This document shows, one piece after another, positions 55,835 to 63,795 of a stretch of 64,000 bases of DNA. A program made the position numbers and the translations under genes. How positions within the stretch are numbered: position 1 is the first letter of the stretch; the number at the start of each line of letters is the position of its first letter. Below the pieces are notes generated by a model. The model searched no databases and was not told where the DNA came from. It saw nothing but the letters and a program-made list of their open reading frames with translations. Source of the DNA: Burkholderiales bacterium (GTDB lineage: Bacteria > Pseudomonadota > Gammaproteobacteria > Burkholderiales > Nitrosomonadaceae); the NCBI GenBank assembly GCA_015075225.1, contig JABTUQ010000008.1, forward strand, positions 1 through 64,000, written 5' to 3'.

Positions 55835-58390
55835 ATGAAAGTACCGGTACATTCCGATTACGCAAACTGGATTCAACGTATCTGGCAAAAACAGGTTGAA
55901 TTTCCTGATCTGGTGACCTACGCCAGCCAACCTGATTTTTCGCCCAGCCTGGCAGCAGTGCTATATCAAACCTGGCTCAAGCGCAACTTGTCTCCCTTTA
56001 ATGCATTTGCCTGGTTCAATCTGGGTGTTCTCCTGTTTTCGGAAAAGGATTTTGCCGGCGCACAAGCAGCTTATGAAAGCGCGCTGGCGATCAAGCCCGA
56101 TCTGGTTTCTGCCCGATTCAATCTCGGGCTGGTTTTTGAACGCCTTGGCAAAACAGAAGAAGCCATTGAACAATGGAAGACTGTAGAAGAAACCGCCAAA
56201 CCGGAAATATCGGATGAATTTGCTGTACTAATTTCAGCGCTCAACAGTACCGGCCGGTTACAGGAAACGCTCAAGCAATATCAACCCGCCTGCGCTGCGC
56301 TGGAAAAAAGCCTGTTACTGAAACCGGCGCAAAAAGATGTCATCCATCACCTGATCTTCATGCGGCAGAAGCAATGCCAGTGGCCGATTTATGCACCCGT
56401 TGGCGATACGAATGAAGATACCTTGCGCAATGGGACTTCCGCACTGGCCATGCTGAACGTTTCCGATGATCCCGCCACCCAGCTGGAAGCGGCACTCAGC
56501 TACAGCCGGGCGAAAATACTAGCCAACCTACCCAGCCTTGCGCCAATCCATGGCTACCGGCATGACAAAATCCGCATTGCCTATTGCTCCGGTGATTTTT
56601 GCACGCATCCAGTAGCGATGCTGATGGTGGAACTGCTGGAAGAACATGATCGGGAAAAATTCGAGATCTACGCCTTCTGCTGGTCGCCCAACGATGGCTC
56701 GGGTTTGCGCCAGCGCGTGATTCAGGGCGTGGATCATTACATTCCGATTCACGAATTAAGTGAGGCGGATTCTGCCCGGTTGATCCGCGAGCATGAAATT
56801 GACATTCTGGTGGATCTGCACGGCCAGACCAATAACGCCAGAATCCAGATGCTGGCGCATCGCCCTGCACCCATCCAGATAACCTACCTTGGCCTGCCTG
56901 CCACCACTGGATTGCCCTGCATTGATTATGTGATTGCCGACCGTTTTCTGATTCCAGAGGAACATGCTGGTTGTTATTCGGAAAAACCACTCTACATGCC
57001 GGATGTTTATCAGGTCAGCGACCGCAAGCGCGCAATCGGCAAGACACCGACCCGCACTGATTGCGGCCTGCCAGACGATAAATTTGTGTTCTGTTCCTTC
57101 AACAACAACCACAAATACACGCTGGAAGTGTTCACCACCTGGATGAACATTCTGCGGCAGGTGCCCGACAGCGTGCTGTGGCTGCTGGCCGATAACCCGT
57201 GGTCAAGAGCCAACCTGCTGAAACAGGCTGAAGCACAGGGCATTGATCCCAACCGGCTGTTTTTTGCAGAACGCGCGCTGCCAGCAGATTATCTGGCGCG
57301 CTACCACGTTGCCGATCTGTTCCTTGATACCTTCCCGTTCAATGCAGGCACTACGGCTAACGATGCATTGTGGATGGAACTGCCAGTGCTGACCATGAGC
57401 GGCCGTTCCTTCGCTGCACGCATGGCTGGCGCATTGCTGACCGCTGCCGGTTTGCCCGAGCTGATCACTTATGATCTGAAAACCTACGAAAGTAAGGCAA
57501 TCAAACTGGCGAAAGATGTCAGAGCATTGAAAAGACTGCGCAAGAAATTGGCAGATGCCAAAACAAAAAGCCCGCTGTTCAACACCACGCAATTCGCTAG
57601 AAACCTGGAAACGCATTACATTGAACTGGTTACCGCTTTCGACCAGCAAACGGCTACCGCCCGGCCTGCCAGACAAGTTGCTCCAGCTTCCAAACCACTG
57701 CAAAAAACAAAACAACTCATTGAAATTGCCACCGAAGCAGAACAATTCCAGGCACAAGGCGACATCGCCAGCGCAATCCAGATTTATCGCCAGTGGATCA
57801 AACAATCCCAGTCCCAGGATAAATGGGTGGCCTGGTTTAACTTGGGCGCGCTACTCAACAACAATGGCGATTTAACAGGAGCAGAACAAGCATTTCAGGC
57901 GGTGCTAGAACTACAGCCGAATTTCGCACCAGCAAAAGCAGCTTTGGGGAAAATAGATAATGAGTCAACTCCACAGAAAAATTCTACTAAACAAAAACTT
58001 TGTAATTATTGCCAAAACGAAGTAGCTGAATTTCTTCCATATCGCAGCAATCAGCAATCGCAGGTAATGCAATCGCTGAATATGATCGGTTCGGATATTA
58101 AAAATTTTGGCTGTCCGCATTGCGGCAGTACTGACAGAGAACGGCATCTGAAGCTCTATTGCTCTGCACTGAAAATTCTGAAAAAAAATGCACGTATATT
58201 GCATTTTGCCCCGGAATGGAATTTTGCTTCCTATATTGCGCAATTCGATCCAGAAATACATATATTTGCTGATTTACATTCCAAAGATCTACGTTTCGAA
58301 AACATCAATATTGAAAAAATTCCATATTCTGATAGTTCCTTCGATTTCGTCATTGCCAAATCATGTCATGGAACACGTAGCAAATCCTGA
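55835..58390 (+). CDS. TPR-SPINDLY (GT41)-TPR-methyltransferase protein, 5' part of frameshifted gene
   Basis: I start at ATG 55835, preceded by GGGAG 8-12 bases upstream; the frame runs back to 55820. The protein (851 residues here) has N-terminal TPRs (FNAFAWFNLGVLLFSEKDFA, VSARFNLGLVFERLGKTEEA), then a GT41 catalytic domain (CSGDFCTHPVAMLMVELLEE, DILVDLHGQTNNARI, TYLGLPATTGLPCIDYV, LFLDTFPFNAGTTANDALWM). A second TPR (WFNLGALLNNNGDLTGAEQA) and a zinc-ribbon-like CNYC/CPHCG segment follow. GT41 enzymes are O-GlcNAc/SPINDLY-type transferases of proteins. The frame ends at an extra A at 58358-58360. Restored, it continues into the methyltransferase and GT2 domains of the next entry, giving one protein of about 1,288 residues. 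Confidence 0.85.
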   Translation: MKVPVHSDYANWIQRIWQKQVEFPDLVTYASQPDFSPSLAAVLYQTWLKRNLSPFNAFAWFNLGVLLFSEKDFAGAQAAYESALAIKPDLVSARFNLGLVFERLGKTEEAIEQWKTVEETAKPEISDEFAVLISALNSTGRLQETLKQYQPACAALEKSLLLKPAQKDVIHHLIFMRQKQCQWPIYAPVGDTNEDTLRNGTSALAMLNVSDDPATQLEAALSYSRAKILANLPSLAPIHGYRHDKIRIAYCSGDFCTHPVAMLMVELLEEHDREKFEIYAFCWSPNDGSGLRQRVIQGVDHYIPIHELSEADSARLIREHEIDILVDLHGQTNNARIQMLAHRPAPIQITYLGLPATTGLPCIDYVIADRFLIPEEHAGCYSEKPLYMPDVYQVSDRKRAIGKTPTRTDCGLPDDKFVFCSFNNNHKYTLEVFTTWMNILRQVPDSVLWLLADNPWSRANLLKQAEAQGIDPNRLFFAERALPADYLARYHVADLFLDTFPFNAGTTANDALWMELPVLTMSGRSFAARMAGALLTAAGLPELITYDLKTYESKAIKLAKDVRALKRLRKKLADAKTKSPLFNTTQFARNLETHYIELVTAFDQQTATARPARQVAPASKPLQKTKQLIEIATEAEQFQAQGDIASAIQIYRQWIKQSQSQDKWVAWFNLGALLNNNGDLTGAEQAFQAVLELQPNFAPAKAALGKIDNESTPQKNSTKQKLCNYCQNEVAEFLPYRSNQQSQVMQSLNMIGSDIKNFGCPHCGSTDRERHLKLYCSALKILKKNARILHFAPEWNFASYIAQFDPEIHIFADLHSKDLRFENINIEKIPYSDSSFDFVIAKSCHGTRSKS

Positions 58391-59702
58391 TTCTGCCTTG
58401 GCCGAAATAAATCGTGTGCTCAAGGCGGACGGTGTAGCCATTCTGCAAACCCCGTACTCAGGTAGATTACAGAAAACGCTCAATGATCCTGGAATCAATA
58501 CTGATGAATTACGTCTGGAATTTTATGGCCAGGAAGATCATGTAAGACTTTTTGGACAGGATATATTCGATAAATACTCTGCTTATCTCACTCCGGAAGT
58601 TGTATCACATCAATCACTTTTCGGACCTGGAGTAGCAGAGGCATTTGGTACTAATGCACAGGAACCTTTTTTTCTCTTTAGAAAAAAGATAAACGACTTC
58701 AACTTAACACCAATTATTCAAGAATCTATTTCACGCCAGAAGAAAAGCAAAAAACCTTTGGTTAGCATAATCTGCGTCACATACAATCACGAGCATCTTG
58801 TACAAAAGACTCTTGAATCATTTGCTACCCAAGAAACTGATTTCCACTATGAAATTCTTATTGGTGAAGATTGCAGCACAGATGGCACAAAAAAAATAAT
58901 CGAAAATTTCCATCATGAGAACCACAAATGTACGTTAAGGCCATTTTTTAATATTGTAAATCAAGGGGCTAACGCAAATCTTGCCAAACTATTAACTGAA
59001 GCCAGTGGAAAATATATTGCCATTTGTGATGGCGATGATTATTGGGCTGACCGCAGAAAGTTACAAAAACAGACAGATTTTTTGGAATCGAATCCCGATA
59101 TCTCCATCGCATATTCAACAGTTAATTCCCATCGGCATGGAGTTGAACCTCGTCTTGATTACACATACGTCGGCGGTAATAGACGCGATCTAACAGCAGA
59201 AGAATTAAAACATGCCCCGCCGATCAATACTCTCACTGCCATCTTCCGCAATGTAATCCAGCCTCTTCCTGGCGAGCTTTACACTGCAGGAGCCGCTGAC
59301 ATGTTCCTTTGGTCATTACTCGGTTGGCATGGTCGAGGTCACTACCTTACCAGCGTACTTCCTTCAATATACCAACAACACTCAGGAGGAATTTTCTCAG
59401 GCACAAACCGCGAGGGTAGGTGGATGCTAGATTTAATGACCAGCTATTCGCTGCTGCTCTATTACAAACGTCACAAAGAATCCATGCTGACTGACTATTT
59501 TTCGAAACGAAGTCATTTACTTGCACGAGAAATAATACTCAGTCAGAAGAATCAGGCTATTGATCGATTGTTGGCACTCCCATCAAAAATGACTCAAATG
59601 GCGCAGGGGAAATATATCTTCGATGATGATTTGCTTACCCATATTATTCACGTGGCACTCACCAACTCAATCAGGAAAGATGAGCAATGTCAGCCAGCTT
59701 AA
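58368..59702 (+). CDS. Methyltransferase C-terminal part fused to a GT2 domain, 3' part of frameshifted gene
   Basis: This is the continuation of the previous protein after the one-base insertion. The first codons read MEHVANPDSALAEINRVLKADGVAI, which is the SAM-methyltransferase motif that follows FDFVIA in the upstream part. The N-terminal ORF upstream of 58368 (to 58188) has no family sense. From residue about 125 there is a family-2 glycosyltransferase: LVSIICVTYNHEHLVQKTLES, IGEDCSTDGTKKII, and the DxD motif CDGDDYWADRRK. Expression as a separate protein would need its own ribosome site, which I do not see. It is AT-rich compared with the flagellar genes. It overlaps the next gene by 16 bases. 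Confidence 0.8.
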   Translation: MEHVANPDSALAEINRVLKADGVAILQTPYSGRLQKTLNDPGINTDELRLEFYGQEDHVRLFGQDIFDKYSAYLTPEVVSHQSLFGPGVAEAFGTNAQEPFFLFRKKINDFNLTPIIQESISRQKKSKKPLVSIICVTYNHEHLVQKTLESFATQETDFHYEILIGEDCSTDGTKKIIENFHHENHKCTLRPFFNIVNQGANANLAKLLTEASGKYIAICDGDDYWADRRKLQKQTDFLESNPDISIAYSTVNSHRHGVEPRLDYTYVGGNRRDLTAEELKHAPPINTLTAIFRNVIQPLPGELYTAGAADMFLWSLLGWHGRGHYLTSVLPSIYQQHSGGIFSGTNREGRWMLDLMTSYSLLLYYKRHKESMLTDYFSKRSHLLAREIILSQKNQAIDRLLALPSKMTQMAQGKYIFDDDLLTHIIHVALTNSIRKDEQCQPA

Positions 59703-60883
59703 TAACAACTCGCATGTCAAGTCATACGTGGCTATCACCCAAATCTGTAGAACAAGCAAAGATCGATACAGGTTTTGCTCCAATCTATGTCACCCAGCCA
59801 TACCTGCCGCCACTGGAAGAATTCATACCTTACCTGGAGGAAATCTGGGATAACAAGGTGCTCACCAATGGGGGCCCCTACCACCATCTGCTTGAAGAGG
59901 CATTATGTAAATATCTGGGGGTAGAGCACATTGCATTATTCGCTAATGGAACTTTAGCGCTAGTAACAGCTTTGCAGGCTTTGCGCGTAACAGGTGAAGT
60001 TATCACCACCCCCTACTCTTTTGTAGCTACGGCGCATTCATTACTATGGCAAAACTGCAAGCCCGTTTTTGTAGACATAGAATCGACCACCCTCAATCTC
60101 GATCCGGCCAAAATCGAGGCTGCTATCACACCAGAAACAACAGCCATCATACCGGTACACTGCTATGGTAATCCCTGCAATACGGAAGCTATCCAGAAAA
60201 TTGCAGACAACTACAATCTGCGCGTGATTTACGATGCCGCTCATACCTTCGGTGTGCAGGATGCAGGAGGCAGCGTGTTGCGCCATGGCGATCTGTCCGT
60301 ACTCAGCTTTCATGCCACCAAGGTTTTCAACACCTTTGAAGGCGGAGCCATCGTCTGCCCCGATGCCAAAACTAAGCAACGTATCAATCATTTAAAAAAT
60401 TTTGGTTTTGTGGATGAAACAACAGTAGTAGCCGCCGGCATTAACGGCAAAATGAGCGAAATCAACGCAGCTTTTGGCCTGTTGCAACTCCAGCATATGC
60501 CCCAGATCATGCAGCGTCGCGCCGAAATTGATATGTTTTACCGCGAGAAGCTACAAAACATCAAAGGCATCCGCTACCTTCCACAAGCAGACCAAACAGT
60601 AGCCAATCATTCCTATTTTCCCATTCTGGTAGAGCCTGATTACCCATTAAGTCGCGATGCGCTCTACCAGAAACTCAAAGATCACAATATTTTTTCCCGG
60701 CGTTACTTCTACCCATTAATCAGCGATTTCCCGATGTACCGAGGATTGCCTTCAGCAACACGGAATAATTTGCCAATAGCTACCGAAGCAGCACAGCAAG
60801 TGCTTTGTTTGCCAATTTATCCAGCACTAAGTAAACAGGATCAGAAAAGAATTATCAATATTCTGCAGCAGGAAGAAAAATGA
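59687..60883 (+). CDS. DegT/DnrJ/EryC1 (VioA-type) sugar aminotransferase
   Basis: A 398-residue PLP-dependent enzyme with FANGTLALVTALQALRVTGE, TTPYSFVATAHSLLW, IIPVHCYGNPCNTEAIQ, YDAAHTFGV and the catalytic lysine K212 in SFHATKVFNTFEGGAIVC. The family converts a nucleotide-linked 3- or 4-keto-6-deoxysugar to an amino sugar, for example dTDP-4-amino-4,6-dideoxyglucose. Homology begins around residue 30. The true start may be the ATG at 59714. It is coupled to the glycosyltransferase gene upstream and to the ATP-grasp gene downstream (4-base overlap). Confidence 0.88.
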   Translation: MSASLITTRMSSHTWLSPKSVEQAKIDTGFAPIYVTQPYLPPLEEFIPYLEEIWDNKVLTNGGPYHHLLEEALCKYLGVEHIALFANGTLALVTALQALRVTGEVITTPYSFVATAHSLLWQNCKPVFVDIESTTLNLDPAKIEAAITPETTAIIPVHCYGNPCNTEAIQKIADNYNLRVIYDAAHTFGVQDAGGSVLRHGDLSVLSFHATKVFNTFEGGAIVCPDAKTKQRINHLKNFGFVDETTVVAAGINGKMSEINAAFGLLQLQHMPQIMQRRAEIDMFYREKLQNIKGIRYLPQADQTVANHSYFPILVEPDYPLSRDALYQKLKDHNIFSRRYFYPLISDFPMYRGLPSATRNNLPIATEAAQQVLCLPIYPALSKQDQKRIINILQQEEK

Positions 60884-62160
60884 GCACTAGACGAGTACTC
60901 GTCTTCCCGGCAGGAACTGAAATAGGGCTTGAGATTTATCAGGCGCTGAAAAACTGCAAAGAAGTAGAGCTGTACGGAGCTGGACAAGCAATATCTAACC
61001 ACGCGCCTTTTGTATATGAATGTTTTTTTGAGCTTCCAAACATAAACGATCCATCTTGGTTAGATGCCTTGGTAACCCTCTGTTTGAAACTTAAGATTGA
61101 CTATATCTTTCCAGCCTACGATGACGTAATTGTTGCTCTTGCACAAAATTTAAATCAAATACCATCAGTTGTCCTTACCTCGCCATTAGAGGTTTCACGT
61201 ATCACGCGCTCCAAACTATTAACTTACAAACATTTGGCAAGCATAGTCAGGGTTCCCAAACTTTATAACGTAGATACAGTGCGTGAGTTTCCGCTATTGA
61301 TCAAACCTGATCGAGGACAAGGATCTCAAGGAGTGACGCTTGTAAACAATCGGCTAGAGCTCGAAAACGCACTTCAAAGAATAAATGATCCAATCATTTC
61401 AGAATATTTACCTGGCGAAGAATTTACTGTTGATTGTTTTAGTGATCGTGAAAAGGGTCTGCTATTTTGTGGCGCGCGTGTGCGATTACGCATGCGAAAC
61501 GGCATTGCAGTCCACACACAGACTGTTGATCTTCCTCAAGCCAGTGAGATTGCTACGCGGATCCAATCAGTTTTACAACTACGAGGAGCTTGGTTTTTTC
61601 AGCTTAAAAGAGCAAAGGATGGTGATCTTGCATTGCTGGAAATAGCTCCCCGTATTGCGGGTTCAATGAGTACCCATCGGGTTAAAGGTGTCAATTTTCC
61701 GTTGCTCACCATTTTTGAGCATGAGCGACTGCCTATCCAATTATTAATGTCGCCTGTCAAGATTGAGTTAGACCGGGCATTACAAAACCGCTTTCGGCTC
61801 TCTATTGATTTTGAAGCATTATATATCGATCTGGATGATACCTTGATATTGCGTGACAGAGTTAATTTGGATGCCCTGCGCTTGGTATATTCCTGTATTA
61901 ACAAGAAAATCCCCGTAATTTTAATAACAAGACATGCAGATGACCTTCATGCGATGCTTGCCCGACACCGTTTAACAAACTTATTTGATGAGGTAGTACA
62001 TATTACAAACGGCGAATGCAAAAGTAACTACATACGTCATAGTGCTGCAATATTTATTGATGATAGCTTTTCTGAAAGAAAACGAGTTCACGATATCCTT
62101 GGGATACCAACCTTTGATTGCAGCATGATTGAAGGATTAATTTGTAATCCAGATATCTAA
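60880..62160 (+). CDS. ATP-grasp ligase fused to a HAD phosphatase-like domain
   Basis: A 426-residue fusion. Residues about 1-290 look like an ATP-grasp domain: the N-terminal Rossmann start RVLVFPAGTEIGLEIYQAL, KLKIDYIFPAYDD, FPLLIKPDRGQGSQGVTLV (ATP-binding loop), IISEYLPGEEFTVDCFS, and the metal-ligand stretch ALLEIAPRIAGS. Residues about 305-426 are a HAD-type domain with DLDDTLI (DxD motif), VILITRHAD, and a C-terminal FIDDSFSERKRV (motif IV). ATP-grasp enzymes join an acid to an amine, so acylation of the amino sugar from the preceding gene is the plausible role. The exact substrate is unknown. It is AT-rich. Confidence 0.75.
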   Translation: MSTRRVLVFPAGTEIGLEIYQALKNCKEVELYGAGQAISNHAPFVYECFFELPNINDPSWLDALVTLCLKLKIDYIFPAYDDVIVALAQNLNQIPSVVLTSPLEVSRITRSKLLTYKHLASIVRVPKLYNVDTVREFPLLIKPDRGQGSQGVTLVNNRLELENALQRINDPIISEYLPGEEFTVDCFSDREKGLLFCGARVRLRMRNGIAVHTQTVDLPQASEIATRIQSVLQLRGAWFFQLKRAKDGDLALLEIAPRIAGSMSTHRVKGVNFPLLTIFEHERLPIQLLMSPVKIELDRALQNRFRLSIDFEALYIDLDDTLILRDRVNLDALRLVYSCINKKIPVILITRHADDLHAMLARHRLTNLFDEVVHITNGECKSNYIRHSAAIFIDDSFSERKRVHDILGIPTFDCSMIEGLICNPDI

Positions 62161-62189
62161 GCTCCGATATTTTTGATATGTCAAGCCCC

Positions 62190-62230
62190 GCCTGTTTATA
62201 TACCCTCTTCTTGAATAAATCAGGCTTTTT
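62190..62230 (+). terminator. Terminator after the ATP-grasp-HAD gene
   Basis: GCCTG at 62190-62194 with its TTTAT extension pairs with ATAAA(T)CAGGC (62216-62225), with one bulge, and is followed by TTTTT. It closes the glycan operon and lies at the start of the IS debris. Confidence 0.6.
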
Positions 62231-62236
62231 CACCTG

Positions 62237-62420
62237 CTAACTTTTCAACGCATCAACTGATGATATGCCACCCAGTGCCCGCTGGGGAATATGGTGGTTG
62301 TAGGTCTTGGCATAGTTCATCAGCGTTGTCTCCAATTGTGCAGCCGAGGCAAAGCGTGTTTGATATAGTACCTCGCTGATGCGGCCATTGAAGCCCTGTG
62401 TGTCAACATAACCTTGAGCC
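62237..62420 (-). pseudogene. IS481-type transposase C-terminal remnant
   Basis: A minus-strand fragment of about 60 residues (AQGYVDTQGFNGRISEVLYQ, then LETTLMNYAKTYNHHIPQRA, LGGISSVDALKS stop at 62239-62237). This is the end of a DDE integrase-type transposase of the IS481/IS3 type. No start or catalytic core remains. Confidence 0.72.
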
Positions 62421-62468
62421 GACTGATTTTAAGATAACATGCAAATCAGGGCGATGAGGAGATCAGAA

Positions 62469-62867
62469 ATGCCAAAACCAGCGACTACTGTTGACCCCAA
62501 GGTTGACCCGAATCCGAAGTTTGAGAAGCGCACCCGGCGAATATTTAGCGCCGAATACAAGCTGTTGATCATCCGGCAGGCCGATGCCTGCAGGCATGGC
62601 GAGCTGGGTGAGCTGCTGCGCCGTGAAAAGCTGTACTCCAACCAGTTATCCCAGTGGCGTCGGGAACTGGCCGAATGGGGTGCGGATGGTCTAAAGAAGT
62701 CAGTGCCCGGTCCTGCACCGAAGAAAACTTCTGAGCAAAAACGTATTGAGCAACTGGAAAAAGAGAATGCGCGTCTGCGCCAGCAGATTGAAGTCAAAGA
62801 TGGCTGCCTTTTGCTCCAAAAAAAAGCCTTGGCTCTGCTGGAACATCTCGAAGAGAGCGTGTCATGA
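62469..62867 (+). CDS. IS3-family-like transposase OrfA
   Basis: A 132-residue protein from the ATG at 62469 (MPKPATTVDPKVDPNPK). It has a helix-turn-helix region (RIFSAEYKLLIIRQADACR, LLRREKLYSNQLSQWRRELA) and a C-terminal leucine zipper (KRIEQLEKENARLRQQIEVK). The two-frame IS3-type elements have OrfB starting just after OrfA as ATGA. Here the ATGAACCTG of an OrfB start is present at 62865 but is cut 9 bases later by the second IS1182 copy. This OrfA is therefore alone. Confidence 0.75.
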   Translation: MPKPATTVDPKVDPNPKFEKRTRRIFSAEYKLLIIRQADACRHGELGELLRREKLYSNQLSQWRRELAEWGADGLKKSVPGPAPKKTSEQKRIEQLEKENARLRQQIEVKDGCLLLQKKALALLEHLEESVS

Positions 62868-62872
62868 ACCTG

Positions 62873-63397
62873 CTAGCAGCCTGTCGGACTTTACGGATTA
62901 ATGGATAATATGTTTTTTCTGTTTGCGGGATATTGATATGAGTCGTTTTCGCCCGGTAGATCGTGGTACGGGATATTTACTGCCGCCCTCTGTGGATGAA
63001 TGGCTGCCGGAGAATCATCTGGCGCGTTTTATTGTTGAAGTGGTGGAAAATCTTTCCACAACGCAGCTTGAACGAGACTATGCCGGACGTGGCAGTGCAG
63101 CCTATCATCCCAACATGCTGCTGGCGCTGCTGGTTTACGGTTATGCAACCGGGGTGTTTTCCAGCCGCAAGATTGAGCGCGCCACTTACGATTCGCTGGC
63201 CTTTCGTTTTATTGCGGCCAACCAGCATCCTGACCATGACACGCTGGCGACCTTCCGTCGGCGTTTTCTGAATGAATTTTCCGAACTGTTTGTGCAGGTA
63301 TTGCAGGTTGCATGCGAGATGCAGATGCTCAAGCTGGGAACAATCAGTCTGGATGGCAGCAAAATACACGCCAATGCCTCGCGCCACAGCGCGCTGA
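62873..63397 (+). mobile_element. Truncated IS1182-family element, copy 2
   Basis: The left end TAGCAGCCTGTCGGACTTTA is identical to the end of copy 1. The transposase reads well from MSRFRPVDRGTGYLLPPS (62938) to HANASRHSAL (63397), then changes to unrelated sequence, where copy 1 continues with SYGHIDKLEPQLRQEVQQ. The right part of the element is lost. The frame goes on to 63534 across the toxin-antitoxin region and is not transposase after 63397. Confidence 0.85.
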
Positions 63398-63534
63398 TGC
63401 TGGAGCCAGCCGGATTAGTACAGGAAAAACAACCGGATACGCCATCATTGCCATATTCGGATCAAATATCATGCATGCGCAAGTGGCTTGATTCTGGCAA
63501 CTTCATCTTTGATCACCTGCGCTGCATCCCATAG
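62938..63534 (+). pseudogene. IS1182 transposase, 3' truncated
   Basis: The 5' portion of the transposase is intact (VENLSTTQLERDYAGRGS, YHPNMLLALLVYGYATGVFS, SLAFRFIAANQHPDHDTL, ISLDGSKIHANASRHSAL) and lacks the frameshifts of copy 1. The DDE catalytic domain downstream is missing. The last 45 residues come from sequence next to and opposite to higA. Confidence 0.82.
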
Positions 63535-63783
63535 ATCTACCGTCCTTTGAGCATTAACCCAGAATTCTGCCGAATTACCAAAGAGTCGCGCCAAGCGGAG
63601 CGCCATTTCCGGGCTGACAGCACGGCGCTCACGAAGCAACTCATTCACAGATTGCCGTGATACGCCGAGTTCTCTTGCCAAAGCCGAAACAGACAAGTTG
63701 TAATCCGGGAGGAAGTCTTCTCGAAGCATCTCGCCAGGATGCGTCGGCCTGCGCTGCATATCAATTGAATTTGAAATACTCAT
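63469..63783 (-). CDS. higA: HigA-type antitoxin
   Basis: A 104-residue DNA-binding protein. I start at ATG 63783, which has AAGGTGG 8 bases before it; a GTG at 63789 is also possible. The helix-turn-helix is typical of HigA: RRPTHPGEMLREDFLPDYNL, ALARELGVSRQSVNELLR, AVSPEMALRLARLFGNSAEF. It neutralises HigB and represses the operon. The toxin gene ends 13 bases before it, the usual order higB-higA. Confidence 0.92.
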   Translation of the reverse strand: MSISNSIDMQRRPTHPGEMLREDFLPDYNLSVSALARELGVSRQSVNELLRERRAVSPEMALRLARLFGNSAEFWVNAQRTVDLWDAAQVIKDEVARIKPLAHA

Positions 63784-63795
63784 GGTCACCCACCT

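Noticed and set aside
58188..58367. N-terminal stretch of the second glycosyltransferase ORF (MHVYCILPRNG...)
   Set aside because: It is the wrong frame of the methyltransferase domain; sequence sense begins after the extra A at 58358.
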